A DNA stretch of 64,000 nt. It comes from Rubritepida flocculans DSM 14296. Its GTDB lineage: Bacteria > Pseudomonadota > Alphaproteobacteria > Acetobacterales > Acetobacteraceae. The notes beneath the pieces were generated by a model. That model searched no databases, was not told the origin of the DNA, and was given only the letters and a program-made list of their open reading frames with translations. The stretch lies in assembly GCF_000425365.1 (NCBI RefSeq), contig NZ_AUDH01000001.1:124001-188000 (forward strand). The letters are read 5' to 3'. Position numbers and translations under genes: made by a program. Below, piece by piece: positions 33,895 through 45,069 of the stretch (its first letter is position 1; every line of letters starts with the position of its first letter).

Positions 33895-35820
33895 ATGGCC
33901 GACCGCCCCGCCACCCCGCTGCTCGACAGGGTGCGCTCCCCCGCCGACCTCAAGAACCTCTCCCACGACCAGCTCAAGCAGGTGGCGGACGAGCTGCGCG
34001 CCGAGACGATCAGCGCCGTCTCGGTCACCGGCGGGCATCTGGGCGCCTCGCTCGGCGTGGTGGAGCTGACGGTGGCCGTGCACGCCATCTTCGACACCCC
34101 GCGCGACCGGCTGATCTGGGACGTGGGCCACCAAGCCTACCCGCACAAGATCCTGACGGGCCGGCGCGACCGCATCCGCACCCTGCGCCAGGGCGGCGGC
34201 CTCTCCGGCTTCACCAAGCGCAGCGAGAGCGAATACGACCCCTTCGGCGCCGCGCACTCCTCCACCTCCATCTCCGCCGGGCTCGGCATGGCGGTGGCGC
34301 GGGACCTGCAGAAGCGCGACAACCACGTGATCGCCATCATCGGCGACGGCTCCATGTCCGCGGGCATGGCCTATGAGGCGATGAACAATGCGGGCGCGCT
34401 GAAGTCGAAGCTCATCGTCATCCTCAACGACAACGACATGTCCATCGCGCCGCCCGTGGGCGCGATGAGCGCCTATCTCTCGCGCACCATCTCCTCGCGC
34501 CCCTTCCTCTCGGTGCGCGAGTTCATGGGCAAGATGGCCAAGGCCTTCCCCGCGCCGCTGAAGCGCGCCGCCGAGCGCGCGGACGAATACGCCCGCGGCC
34601 TGCTGACCGGCGGCACGCTCTTCGAGGAGCTGGGCTTCTACTACGTGGGCCCGGTGGACGGGCACAACCTCGACCACCTGCTGCCGGTGCTGCGCAACCT
34701 GCGCGATTCCGGCCATGAGGGGCCCTTCCTGCTGCATGCGGTGACGCAGAAGGGCAAGGGCTACGCCCCCGCCGAGGCGAGCGCCGACAAGTATCACGGC
34801 GTGGTGAAGTTCAACGTCGTCACCGGCGAGCAGCAGAAGGCCCCGCCCGGCCCGCCCACCTACACCAAGGTCTTCGCGCAGTCCCTCATCGCCGAGGCCG
34901 AGGCGGACGAGCGCATCGTGGCCGTGAACGCCGCCATGCCCTCGGGCACCGGGCTCGACCTCTTCGCCAAGCGCTTCCCGAAGCGCTGCTTCGACGTGGG
35001 CATCGCCGAGCAGCACGCCGTCACCTTCGCTGCGGGCATGGCGACGGAGGGGCTCAAGCCCTTCTGCGCCATCTATTCCACCTTCCTCCAGCGCGGCTAC
35101 GACCAGGTGGTCCACGACGTGGCGCTGCAGAGCCTGCCGGTGCGCTTCGCGATGGACCGCGCGGGGCTGGTGGGGGCCGACGGCGCGACCCATGCGGGCA
35201 GCTTCGACATCGCCTATCTCGGCTGCCTGCCCGGCTTCGTGCTGATGGCGGCGGCGGACGAGATCGAGCTCGCGCACATGGTCGCCACCATGGCCGCGAT
35301 CGACGACGCGCCCTCGGGCGTGCGCTATCCCCGCGGCGAGGGGCTGGGGCTCGAGCCGCTGCCGGCGCGCGGGCGCGTGCTGCCGCTGGGCAAGGGGCGC
35401 GTGCTGCGCGAGGGCGCGAACATCGCCATCCTCAGCTACGGCGCGCGGCTGCCCGAATGCCTGAAGGCCGCGGACGAGCTGGCCACCTACGGCCTCTCCT
35501 GCACCGTGGCCGATGCGCGCTTCGCCAAGCCGCTCGACACCGCGCTCGTCGAGCAGCTCGCGCGGCATCACGAGGTGCTCATCACCATCGAGGAGGGCAG
35601 CGTGAACGGCTTCGGCGGGCTGGTGATGCACCACCTGGCGCTGAAGGGGCTGCTCGACCGCGGGCTCAAGCTGCGCCCGATGACGCTGCCCGACATCTGG
35701 ATAGACCACGACAGCCCGAAGAAGCAGTACGACATCGCGGGGCTGAACGCGCCGCACATCGTGGCGATGGCGCTCTCGGCGCTCGGCAAGGAGGCGCTGG
35801 CGGTGCCCGCCACGGCCTGA
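33895..35820 (+). CDS. dxs: 1-deoxy-D-xylulose-5-phosphate synthase
   Basis: A thiamine-diphosphate enzyme of 641 residues that joins pyruvate and glyceraldehyde 3-phosphate, the first step of the MEP isoprenoid pathway. The cofactor-binding motif [18 protein letters not shown] is followed by an asparagine-containing LNDNDMS. Catalytic Glu372 is in [15 protein letters not shown]. The transketolase C-terminal domain ends near [11 protein letters not shown]. It starts 3 bp after ispA and is followed by tlyA at 10 bp. Confidence 0.97.
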   Translation: MADRPATPLLDRVRSPADLKNLSHDQLKQVADELRAETISAVSVTGGHLGASLGVVELTVAVHAIFDTPRDRLIWDVGHQAYPHKILTGRRDRIRTLRQGGGLSGFTKRSESEYDPFGAAHSSTSISAGLGMAVARDLQKRDNHVIAIIGDGSMSAGMAYEAMNNAGALKSKLIVILNDNDMSIAPPVGAMSAYLSRTISSRPFLSVREFMGKMAKAFPAPLKRAAERADEYARGLLTGGTLFEELGFYYVGPVDGHNLDHLLPVLRNLRDSGHEGPFLLHAVTQKGKGYAPAEASADKYHGVVKFNVVTGEQQKAPPGPPTYTKVFAQSLIAEAEADERIVAVNAAMPSGTGLDLFAKRFPKRCFDVGIAEQHAVTFAAGMATEGLKPFCAIYSTFLQRGYDQVVHDVALQSLPVRFAMDRAGLVGADGATHAGSFDIAYLGCLPGFVLMAAADEIELAHMVATMAAIDDAPSGVRYPRGEGLGLEPLPARGRVLPLGKGRVLREGANIAILSYGARLPECLKAADELATYGLSCTVADARFAKPLDTALVEQLARHHEVLITIEEGSVNGFGGLVMHHLALKGLLDRGLKLRPMTLPDIWIDHDSPKKQYDIAGLNAPHIVAMALSALGKEALAVPATA

Positions 35821-35830
35821 CGAGGGGCGC

Positions 35831-36577
35831 GTGAAGCAGCGCGCCGACGTCGCGCTGGTCGAGCGCGGGCTCGCGGAATCGCGCAGCCGCGCGCAGGCGC
35901 TCATCATGGCGGGCCTCGTCTGGTCGGGCGGGCGGCGCATCGACAAGCCGGGCGAGACCATCGCCGAAGGCCGCCCGCTGGAGCTGCGCGGGCAGGACCA
36001 CCCATGGGTCTCGCGCGGCGGCGTGAAGCTGGCGCACGCGCTGGCGCATTTCGGGCTCTCGCCGGAGGGGCGCGTGGCGCTGGACGTGGGCGCCTCCACG
36101 GGCGGTTTCACGGATGTGCTGCTGCATCACGGCGCCGCGCGGGTCTATGCGGTGGACGTGGGGCATGGGCAGCTCGCCTGGAAGCTGCGCAACGACCCGC
36201 GCGTGGTGGTGATGGAGCGGGTGAACGCCCGCTACCTGGACGCGCGCCTGATCCCCGAGCCCATTTCCGCGCTGGTGTGCGATGCGAGCTTCATCGGCCT
36301 GCGCATCGTGCTGCCCGCCGCCATGGCGCTCTGCGCGCCCGGCGCCTGGGCGGTGGCGCTCATCAAGCCGCAGTTCGAGGTGGGCCCGGCCATCGCCAAG
36401 GGCGGGGTGGTGCGCGACGCCGCGGTGCATGCGCGCCTCTGCCGCGAGATCGCCGCCTGGTGGGCGGAGCAGCCCGGCTGGCGCGTTCTGGGAGTGGAGC
36501 CCTCGCCCATCCTGGGCCCCGAGGGCAACCGCGAATTCCTCATCGCCGCAACCAGGGAGTCGGCACCATGCCTCTGA
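35831..36577 (+). CDS. tlyA: TlyA family rRNA 2'-O-methyltransferase
   Basis: A 248-residue protein with an N-terminal S4 RNA-binding domain (residues 1 to about 60, [20 protein letters not shown]) and a RrmJ-like methyltransferase. It shows the KDKE-type catalytic set: the lysine in [10 protein letters not shown], the aspartate in VCDASFIGL, the lysine in LIKPQFEVG and the glutamate in [12 protein letters not shown] motif I is [16 protein letters not shown]. In mycobacteria TlyA methylates 16S and 23S rRNA at cytidines and its loss gives capreomycin resistance. It starts with GTG; the tail overlaps the FKBP gene by 10 bp. Confidence 0.92.
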   Translation: MKQRADVALVERGLAESRSRAQALIMAGLVWSGGRRIDKPGETIAEGRPLELRGQDHPWVSRGGVKLAHALAHFGLSPEGRVALDVGASTGGFTDVLLHHGAARVYAVDVGHGQLAWKLRNDPRVVVMERVNARYLDARLIPEPISALVCDASFIGLRIVLPAAMALCAPGAWAVALIKPQFEVGPAIAKGGVVRDAAVHARLCREIAAWWAEQPGWRVLGVEPSPILGPEGNREFLIAATRESAPCL

Positions 36578-36908
36578 AGATGGAAGACCTCACCACGGGC
36601 GAGGGCGCGATGGCGCTGGCCGGCAAGCGGGTGGAGGTGCACTACACGGGCTGGCTGCACGACCCCAAGGCGCCCGAGACGAAGGGCCGCAAGTTCGACA
36701 GTTCGCGCGATCGCGGCGAGCCCTTCGCCTTCCCGCTCGGCGAGGGGCGCGTCATCGCCGGCTGGGACCGTGGCGTGGCGGGCATGCGCGTGGGCGGGCA
36801 TCGCCGCCTGACCATCCCGCCCGAGATGGGCTATGGCGCGCGCGGGGCGGGCGGGGTGATCCCGCCCAACGCCACGCTGGTCTTCGAGGTGGAGCTGCTG
36901 GCCGTCGG

Positions 36909-36912
<4 letters not shown>
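36568..36912 (+). CDS. FKBP-type peptidyl-prolyl isomerase
   Basis: A 114-residue single-domain FKBP without signal peptide, so cytoplasmic. The active-site residues are in [38 protein letters not shown] and [24 protein letters not shown]. It catalyses cis-trans isomerisation at proline and would bind FK506-type drugs. It overlaps the end of tlyA and its stop codon overlaps that of the convergent uvrB by 4 bp. Confidence 0.94.
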
Positions 36913-39107
<2,195 letters not shown>

Positions 39108-39234
39108 ATGGGGGTGGTCGGGCCGGTTCGGGAAGCGCCGGGGCGAAGGCCGCGCGGGGCGCTGCCGGCTTCGCCGGGTGGGGAAGGCGGGGTGGCCGCG
39201 GTCCGCACGCCGCCGCCCGCCAACCCGGCCCGCA

Positions 39235-40251
39235 TCACGCCGAGGCGCGGAGCGGCGCGCCCCCCTCGCGCGCCAGCAGGGCGGAGAGCATGCGGCGCAT
39301 CAGCACGCCGGGCCGGTCGCTCGGCATGTTGTATTCGCGCCCGGCCTGCTCGAGCGGCACATCGGGGTCGGTGCTTTCGAGGATGTCGCGGTCCTCCTCC
39401 GTCACCAGCCGGTCGAAGGCGATCACATCCTCCGCCTTCGCCTCGGCCTCGGTGTCGTTGCGATAGACGAACTGCACGATCTGGCTCGTGCGGTCGTCGA
39501 TCGGCGTCGCGGCGGTGACGATGCTGTGCGAGAGCCCGTTGGGGTAGCGGATGCGCAGCTTGCGCAGGAAGGGCATGTACCAGCGGCCGCGCATGGAGCG
39601 CACCGTGGTGTCGCTCTCCATCTTCAGCACTTTCTTCTGGATCTCGGGATTGCGGACGGGCACCTCGGTCAGCATCAGGAAGCCGTCGGGGTGTTCCTCG
39701 ATCTCGAGCTTCGCGGGCTCGGGGTGGCCCTGGTCGCCGAAGCTCGCGCGATGCACGAAGGAGAAGTGCGCGTTGTCGAAGCTGTTCTCCATCACGCGCA
39801 GCCCGGCGCAGTTCCACACCTCGTAGAACTCGTCGATGCGGCGGAAGCCCTCGGCCTCCTCCTCGAAATCGGGGATGGGAAAGAGCGGCTCCTCCAGCGC
39901 GCCCCAGATGTAGCCGTAGCGCGCGGCGGCGCGATAGGCGCGGCTGCCCATGCGGCCCGCATTCTGCCGCTCGGGCGGAAGCTGGGGGATGCGCAGCACC
40001 CGCCCGTCGCGGCCGAACTCCCAGCCATGATAGCCGCAGGCGAGGCGGCCATCCTGGTAGAATCCCTTGGAGAGCTTCGCCGTGCGGTGGCAGCAGCGAT
40101 CCTCCATCACGGCGGGTTCTCCGTCGCCATCGAGCCAGAGCACGAGATCCTGCCCGAGCAGGCGGAAGGGCCGGGGCCCGTCGGCCAGCGTCGCGAGCGG
40201 CATGAGCGGATACCAGAAGCGGCGCAGCAGCGGCGTGGCGGTGGCGAGCAT
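39235..40251 (-). CDS. Rieske [2Fe-2S] ring-hydroxylating oxygenase, alpha-type subunit
   Basis: A 338-residue oxygenase. The Rieske cluster ligands are Cys53 and His55 in [10 protein letters not shown] and Cys72 and His75 in [10 protein letters not shown]. The mononuclear iron site is in the C-terminal half ([17 protein letters not shown] with two histidines). The pattern is that of the vanillate-demethylase/phthalate-oxygenase type that needs a separate reductase, which is not in the window. Divergent from an ABC binding protein, with which it may share control over 40252-40450. GGAGGCCACC precedes the ATG. The substrate is unknown. Confidence 0.9.
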   Translation of the reverse strand: MLATATPLLRRFWYPLMPLATLADGPRPFRLLGQDLVLWLDGDGEPAVMEDRCCHRTAKLSKGFYQDGRLACGYHGWEFGRDGRVLRIPQLPPERQNAGRMGSRAYRAAARYGYIWGALEEPLFPIPDFEEEAEGFRRIDEFYEVWNCAGLRVMENSFDNAHFSFVHRASFGDQGHPEPAKLEIEEHPDGFLMLTEVPVRNPEIQKKVLKMESDTTVRSMRGRWYMPFLRKLRIRYPNGLSHSIVTAATPIDDRTSQIVQFVYRNDTEAEAKAEDVIAFDRLVTEEDRDILESTDPDVPLEQAGREYNMPSDRPGVLMRRMLSALLAREGGAPLRASA

Positions 40252-40450
40252 GGGGTGGCCTCCTCTCGCGCAAGGCTAGCGCGGGCGCGGCGGTTCCGGC
40301 GCGGAGAATGGCGCGGGACTCGGCGGGGCGCGGCCGGTTCTGCCGCCGCCTTGGGCAGCCCCGCCCGCGCCGCGCGCAACCGGCCGCCTCGCGCCCGGGC
40401 GCGGGCCCCCCGCGCGCTGCTAGAAGCGCGGCGTGACAGGAGGCCCCGCC

Positions 40451-41464
40451 ATGCATCGCCGCACCGCCCTTCGCCTTGCCGCGCTCTCGCCCCTCGCCGC
40501 CCCCGCCGTCCACGCGCAGAACCTCGTGAACGTGCGCTTCTCCCTCGACTGGGCCTTCCAGGGCCCGCAGGCGGCCTTCCTGGTGGCGCTGGAGCGCGGG
40601 CATTTCCGGCGCGAGGGGCTGAACGTGACGATGGAGCGCGGCTTCGGCTCCGGCGACGTGCCGGTGAAGATCCTGGGCGGGGCCTTCGACGTGGGGGTGG
40701 CCGACATCAACCCCTCCATCCGCATCCGGCTGGAGAACCCGCAGGCGGACATCTTCTCGCCCTTCCTGATCTACGACGCCACGGCGCTGGCGGCGATGAC
40801 GCTGCGGCGCGAGAACATCGCCCATCCGCGCGACCTCGCGGGCAAGACCATCGCCGCGCCGGACGCCGATGCGGGCCGCCAGCTCTTCCCCGCCTTCGCC
40901 AAGGCCGCCGGCTTCGACGCCGCGAGCGTGCGCTGGATGTCCGTCGCGCCGCCGCTGCGCGAGCCGATGCTGGCGCAGGGCCGCGCCCAGGCGATCACGG
41001 GCTTCATCACCTCGGGCATCTTCTCGCTGCGCGGCCTCGGCATTCCCGAGCAGGACATCGTGACCTTCCGCTACAACGAATACGGCGCGGATTTCTTCGC
41101 CACCTCGCTGCTGACGACCCGCCGCTGGGCCGAGGCGAACCCGCAGGCCGTGACGGGGCTGATCCGCGGCCTGGTGCGCGCGCAGTACGAATCGCTGAAC
41201 GACACGCCGGGCGCCATCGAGGTGCTGCGCCGGCGCGAGCCGCTGACCGACGTGCCGCTCGAGACGGCGCGTCTGCGCATGGCGCTGGAGCAGCTCACCT
41301 TCACCCCCCATGTCCGCGCCAACGGCTTCGGCCAGGTGGACACGACGCGGCTGCAGCGCGGCATCGACATGGTGCGCGAGGCCTTCAACATCGCCCGCCC
41401 CATGGCCTGGAACGAGATCTACGATCCGCGCTACCTCCCTCCGGCATCCGACCTGAGGGCCTGA
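40451..41464 (+). CDS. ABC transporter substrate-binding protein (NMT1/THI5-like)
   Basis: A 337-residue periplasmic binding protein with a signal (MHRRTALRLAALSPLAAPAV, ending near VHAQN). Blocks typical of the NMT1/SsuA group are VRFSLDWAFQGPQAAFLVAL, GHFRREGLNVTMERGFGSGD, VKILGGAFDVGVADINP and ITGFITSGIFSLRG. Such proteins bind thiamine precursors, riboflavin, taurine or aromatic compounds. No permease or ATPase is next to it. CAGGAGG lies 8 bases before the ATG. A GTG 18 bases upstream is less likely. The next gene starts 7 bp downstream. Confidence 0.88.
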   Translation: MHRRTALRLAALSPLAAPAVHAQNLVNVRFSLDWAFQGPQAAFLVALERGHFRREGLNVTMERGFGSGDVPVKILGGAFDVGVADINPSIRIRLENPQADIFSPFLIYDATALAAMTLRRENIAHPRDLAGKTIAAPDADAGRQLFPAFAKAAGFDAASVRWMSVAPPLREPMLAQGRAQAITGFITSGIFSLRGLGIPEQDIVTFRYNEYGADFFATSLLTTRRWAEANPQAVTGLIRGLVRAQYESLNDTPGAIEVLRRREPLTDVPLETARLRMALEQLTFTPHVRANGFGQVDTTRLQRGIDMVREAFNIARPMAWNEIYDPRYLPPASDLRA

Positions 41465-41471
41465 CCTCCGC

Positions 41472-42281
41472 ATGACCCTTCCCACGCGCTTCTGGCGCGA
41501 CCTGCCCTGGACCGCCTTCGCCGCCCTGCCGGAGGACACGGTGGCCGTGCTGCCCGTGGCCGCCATCGAGCAGCACGGCCCGCATCTGCCCGTCGCGGTG
41601 GATGCGGTGCTGAACGAGGGCGTGCTCGCCCGCGTGCTGGACCGCCTGCCCGCCGAGTTCCCCGTGCTGGTGCTGCCCACCCAGGCGGTGGGCTGCTCGG
41701 TGGAGCATCTGCGCTTCCCCGGCACGCTCACCTCCACGCCCGAGACGCTGATCGCGCTCTGGACAGAGATCGGCCATTCCGTCGCGCGCGCGGGGGTGAA
41801 GCGGCTGGTGCTGCTGAACAGCCATGGCGGGCAGTTGCAGATCATGGACATCGTGGCGCGGCGGCTGCGCATCGAGTGCGGGCTGTTCTGCGTCGGCGCC
41901 ATGTGGTCGCGCTTCGGCATGCCGCCCGGGCTCGTGCCGCCGCTGGAGGCGCGCTACGGCATCCACGCGGGCTTCGTGGAAACGAGCGCCATGCTCGCCC
42001 TGCGGCCCGATCTCGTGGACATGACGAAGGCGCGGGATTTCCCCTCCGCCTGGATGGTGGCGGAGAACGCGGCGCCGCACCTCATCCCCGGCGGCGGCGC
42101 GGCCATCGCCTGGCAGGCGCAGGACCTCAACGCCGCCGGCGCGGTGGGCGACGCCGGACGCGCCACGGCCGAGGCGGGCGAGGCCATCCTGGACCACGCG
42201 GCCGGCAGGATCGCCGCGATGCTGGAGGAGGTGCGGCGCTTCGACATCGCCGCCTGGCTCGGCGCCACGCCCCATGCGTGA
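41472..42281 (+). CDS. Creatininase family amidohydrolase
   Basis: A 269-residue metal-dependent hydrolase. The conserved metal and catalytic residues appear in AIEQHGPHLPVAVD (Glu33, His35, Asp44), LLNSHGGQ and HAGFVETSAML. The family opens cyclic amides (creatinine) or acts on formamide-type bonds in riboflavin, F420 and mycofactocin chemistry. The specific substrate here is open. It lies between the binding protein (7 bp) and the first FAD oxidase (8-bp overlap), so it belongs to the same transcription unit. Confidence 0.9.
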   Translation: MTLPTRFWRDLPWTAFAALPEDTVAVLPVAAIEQHGPHLPVAVDAVLNEGVLARVLDRLPAEFPVLVLPTQAVGCSVEHLRFPGTLTSTPETLIALWTEIGHSVARAGVKRLVLLNSHGGQLQIMDIVARRLRIECGLFCVGAMWSRFGMPPGLVPPLEARYGIHAGFVETSAMLALRPDLVDMTKARDFPSAWMVAENAAPHLIPGGGAAIAWQAQDLNAAGAVGDAGRATAEAGEAILDHAAGRIAAMLEEVRRFDIAAWLGATPHA

Positions 42282-43635
42282 CATCGCCGCGCTGAAGGCG
42301 GCGCTCGGCGATGTGCCGCACGACGACGACCGCGCCCTGCTGCGCCTCAAGAGCCGCGACTTCTACTGGTACAGCCCCATCCTGAAGCAGCGCCTCGACG
42401 GCAAGGCGGCCGAGCTCTGGGCCCAGCCGCGCAGCGAGGAGGAGGTGCTGCGCGTGCTGGCCGCGGCGCGCGCGCAGGGCGTGCCGGTGACGGTGCGCGG
42501 CGGCGCCACGGGCAACTACGGGCAATGCGTGCCGCTCGAGGGCGGCGTGCTGCTCGACATGACGGCGATGACGGCGCCGATCGCGCTGGAAGACGGCGTT
42601 CTGGAGGCGGAGGCCGGCGCGCGGCTGATCGACCTCGACCTCTGGGCGCGCGAGCGCGGCTTCGAGCTGCGGCTCTGGCCCAGCACCAAGCGCAGCGCCA
42701 CCATCGGCGGCTTCGTGGCCGGGGGCGGCGCGGGGGTGGGCGGCATCGCGCACGGCACGATGCGCGAGCGCGGCAACCTCAATGGCGTGCGCGTCGCCAC
42801 CATGCAGGATCCGCCGGCCATCCTCGATCTCTCGGGCGATGCGGCGAATCCGGTGAACCGCACCTATGGCACCACGGGCGTCATCACGCGGGTGCGGATT
42901 CCGCTCGCGCCCGCGCAGCCCTGGCGGGATGTGGGCCTCGCCTTTCCCGATTTCGGCGCGGCGCTGCGCTTCGCCCATGCGCTGGCGCTGGCCGATGGCG
43001 TCGCGAAGAAGATGTGCGCGGCCTTCCAGCCGGTCTTCGCGCCCTTCTTCCGCGGCCTCGCCGAGCGCGTGCCGCAGGGCCGGGCCCTCGTTCTCGCCAT
43101 GGTCACGTCCGCGGGCATGATCGCGCTGCGGGACATGGCGCGCGAGCACGGCGGCGCGCTGGTGGCCGAGCAGGACACGCTGGCCGCCGAGCGCGATCCG
43201 GACGCCACGCCCTTCTACGAATACTGCTGGAACCACACCACGCTGCAGGTGCTGAAGAAGGATCGCGGCGTGACCTACCTGCAATGCCGCTTCCCCTTCG
43301 AGGGCACCGTCGAGGCGGTGGAGGCCGCCACCGCCCTCTTCCCCGACGAGGTGTGGATGCACGCCGAATGCGTGCGCTTCGGCGGGCGGCTGACCATGAC
43401 GGCGCTGCCCGTGATCCGCTGGCGCGGGGCCGAGCGCCTGGCCGAGATCATGGCCGGCTTCGAGGCGCTCGGCATCGGCATCGCCAACCCGCATGTCTTC
43501 ACCATCGAGGAGGGTTCCGGCTATCGCCGCGTGCCGGGCGACCAGCTCGGCTTCAAGCGGAGGACGGACCCGCTCGGCCTGCTCAACCCCGGCAAGATGC
43601 GGGACTTCACGCCCGCCGAGGACGACGCCGCATGA
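42274..43635 (+). CDS. FAD-binding oxidoreductase (FAD_binding_4/PCMH type), first of a pair
   Basis: A 453-residue flavoenzyme. The FAD domain shows PVTVRGGATGNYGQCVPLEG, VLLDMTAM and KRSATIGGFVAGGGAGVGGI. The C-terminal substrate domain ends with the family motif DPLGLLNPGKM. It is related to GlcD/D-lactate dehydrogenase-type enzymes that oxidise alpha-hydroxy acids, but the substrate cannot be assigned. Paralogous to the next gene over its full length (both contain SRDFxWYSPxLK and WNHTTLQVLK). Start and end are fixed by an 8-bp overlap with creatininase and an ATGA overlap with the partner. Confidence 0.88.
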   Translation: MRDIAALKAALGDVPHDDDRALLRLKSRDFYWYSPILKQRLDGKAAELWAQPRSEEEVLRVLAAARAQGVPVTVRGGATGNYGQCVPLEGGVLLDMTAMTAPIALEDGVLEAEAGARLIDLDLWARERGFELRLWPSTKRSATIGGFVAGGGAGVGGIAHGTMRERGNLNGVRVATMQDPPAILDLSGDAANPVNRTYGTTGVITRVRIPLAPAQPWRDVGLAFPDFGAALRFAHALALADGVAKKMCAAFQPVFAPFFRGLAERVPQGRALVLAMVTSAGMIALRDMAREHGGALVAEQDTLAAERDPDATPFYEYCWNHTTLQVLKKDRGVTYLQCRFPFEGTVEAVEAATALFPDEVWMHAECVRFGGRLTMTALPVIRWRGAERLAEIMAGFEALGIGIANPHVFTIEEGSGYRRVPGDQLGFKRRTDPLGLLNPGKMRDFTPAEDDAA

Positions 43636-45041
43636 GCCACGACATCGCCGGCCTGATGGCCGCGCTGCCCGACATCGCCTGGATCACCGACCCGGCGCTG
43701 GTGCGGCAGAAATCGCGCGACTTCTTCTGGTACAGCCCGGTGCTCAAGCGGCAGTTGAACGGCGCGAAGGGCGATGCGGTGGCGCTGCCGCGCAGCGAGG
43801 AGGAGGTGATCGCGATCCTCGCCGCCTGCCATGCCCGGCGCATCCCCGTCACGCCGCGCGGGGCGGGCACGGGCAACTACGGCCAGGCCATGCCGCTGGA
43901 GGGCGGCGTGGTGCTCGACCTCTCCGAGATGAACCGGGTGCTCTGGGCGAGGCCCGGGCTCGTGCGCGCGCAGGCGGGGGCGAAGCTGCTGGAGATGGAC
44001 CGCCACACCCGCGCGGCGGTGGGCGGGGAGCTGCGCTTCCATCCCTCGACGCGGCGCACCGCCACCATCGGCGGCTTCATCGCCGGCGGCAGCTCGGGCA
44101 TCGGCTCCTGCACCTGGGGCATCCTGCGCGAGCCGGGCAATGTGCTCGGCCTGCGCGTGGTGACGATGGAGGCCGCGCCGCGCGTGCTGGAGCTGCGCGG
44201 GACGGAGGTCGAGAAGGCCAACCACGCCTATGGCACCAACGGCGTGATCACCGAGGTGGAGCTGCCGCTCGCCCCCGCCGAGGACTGGGTGGACCTGATC
44301 TACGGCTTCCCGAGCTTCATGGACGCCGCGCGCTTCGGCGACGCGCTGACGCGCATGGACGGGGTGGTGAAGAAGCTCGTCTGCGTGCTCGACGCGCCCA
44401 TCCCGCAGCGGCACTTCAAGGCCTATGAGGGGCTGATTCCCGAGGGCGAGGCGGTGGTGCTCGCCATGCTCGCCCCGCCCTACATCGAGACGGTGGCGCC
44501 CGTTCTGGCCCGCCACAAGGGCGTGGAACGATGGCGCATCCGCACCGAGGACGCCGCGGTGCCCGCCTACGAGCATTCCTGGAACCACACCACGCTGCAG
44601 GTGCTCAAGACCGACCGCAGCGTGACCTATCTGCAGACGCTCTTCGCCGCACCCGGGCATCTCGCGCTGGTCGAGAAGATGCACGCGATGTTCGGCGATG
44701 AGGTGCCCATGCACCTCGAATACGTGCGCTTCGGCGGGGAGGTGTGCTGCTTCGGCCTGCAGCTCGTCCGCTTCAGCACGGAGGAGCGTCTGGCCGAGAT
44801 CATCCGCCTCCATGAGGAGGCGGGCGCGCCCATCTTCAACCCGCACGCCTACACGCTGGAGGAGGGCGGGATGAAGCATGTGGACGCCACGCAGCTCGCC
44901 TTCAAGCGCGAGGCGGACCCGCTCGGCCTGCTCAACCCGGGCAAGATGATCGCCTGGGACGATCCGGACTGGACGCCCGCGCGCCCGCGCAAGGTCTATC
45001 TGTTCGGCGAGGCGCCGGAGGCGGAGGAGGTGCTGGAGTGA
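43632..45041 (+). CDS. FAD-binding oxidoreductase (FAD_binding_4/PCMH type), second of a pair
   Basis: A 469-residue paralogue of the preceding gene. The FAD-binding block is PVTPRGAGTGNYGQAMPLEG, followed by TATIGGFIAGGSSGIGS; DPLGLLNPGKM is near the end. It has a short extra C-terminal tail (KVYLFGEAPEAEEVLE). Translational coupling and equal size suggest the two subunits may form a heteromer or act on successive intermediates. The TGA stop lies at the left edge of a P palindrome shared with the convergent polysaccharide polymerase gene. Confidence 0.88.
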   Translation: MSHDIAGLMAALPDIAWITDPALVRQKSRDFFWYSPVLKRQLNGAKGDAVALPRSEEEVIAILAACHARRIPVTPRGAGTGNYGQAMPLEGGVVLDLSEMNRVLWARPGLVRAQAGAKLLEMDRHTRAAVGGELRFHPSTRRTATIGGFIAGGSSGIGSCTWGILREPGNVLGLRVVTMEAAPRVLELRGTEVEKANHAYGTNGVITEVELPLAPAEDWVDLIYGFPSFMDAARFGDALTRMDGVVKKLVCVLDAPIPQRHFKAYEGLIPEGEAVVLAMLAPPYIETVAPVLARHKGVERWRIRTEDAAVPAYEHSWNHTTLQVLKTDRSVTYLQTLFAAPGHLALVEKMHAMFGDEVPMHLEYVRFGGEVCCFGLQLVRFSTEERLAEIIRLHEEAGAPIFNPHAYTLEEGGMKHVDATQLAFKREADPLGLLNPGKMIAWDDPDWTPARPRKVYLFGEAPEAEEVLE

Positions 45042-45069
45042 TCCGGGCGGCGGCGACGCCGCCCGTATC
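45040..45069. repeat. Dispersed P palindrome joining two convergent gene ends
   Basis: Arms GATCCGGGCGGC (45040-45051) and GCCGCCCGTATC (45058-45069), one mismatch, 6-base loop. The plus-strand FAD oxidase stop (45039-45041) and the minus-strand polymerase stop (45068-45070) are both part of it, so the palindrome is the whole intergenic region and may end both transcripts. Confidence 0.75.

Noticed and set aside
40252-40450. Recognisable operator between the Rieske oxygenase and the binding-protein gene
   Set aside because: The region is divergent and probably regulatory, but I found no convincing palindrome or promoter hexamers in it beyond the two ribosome sites.
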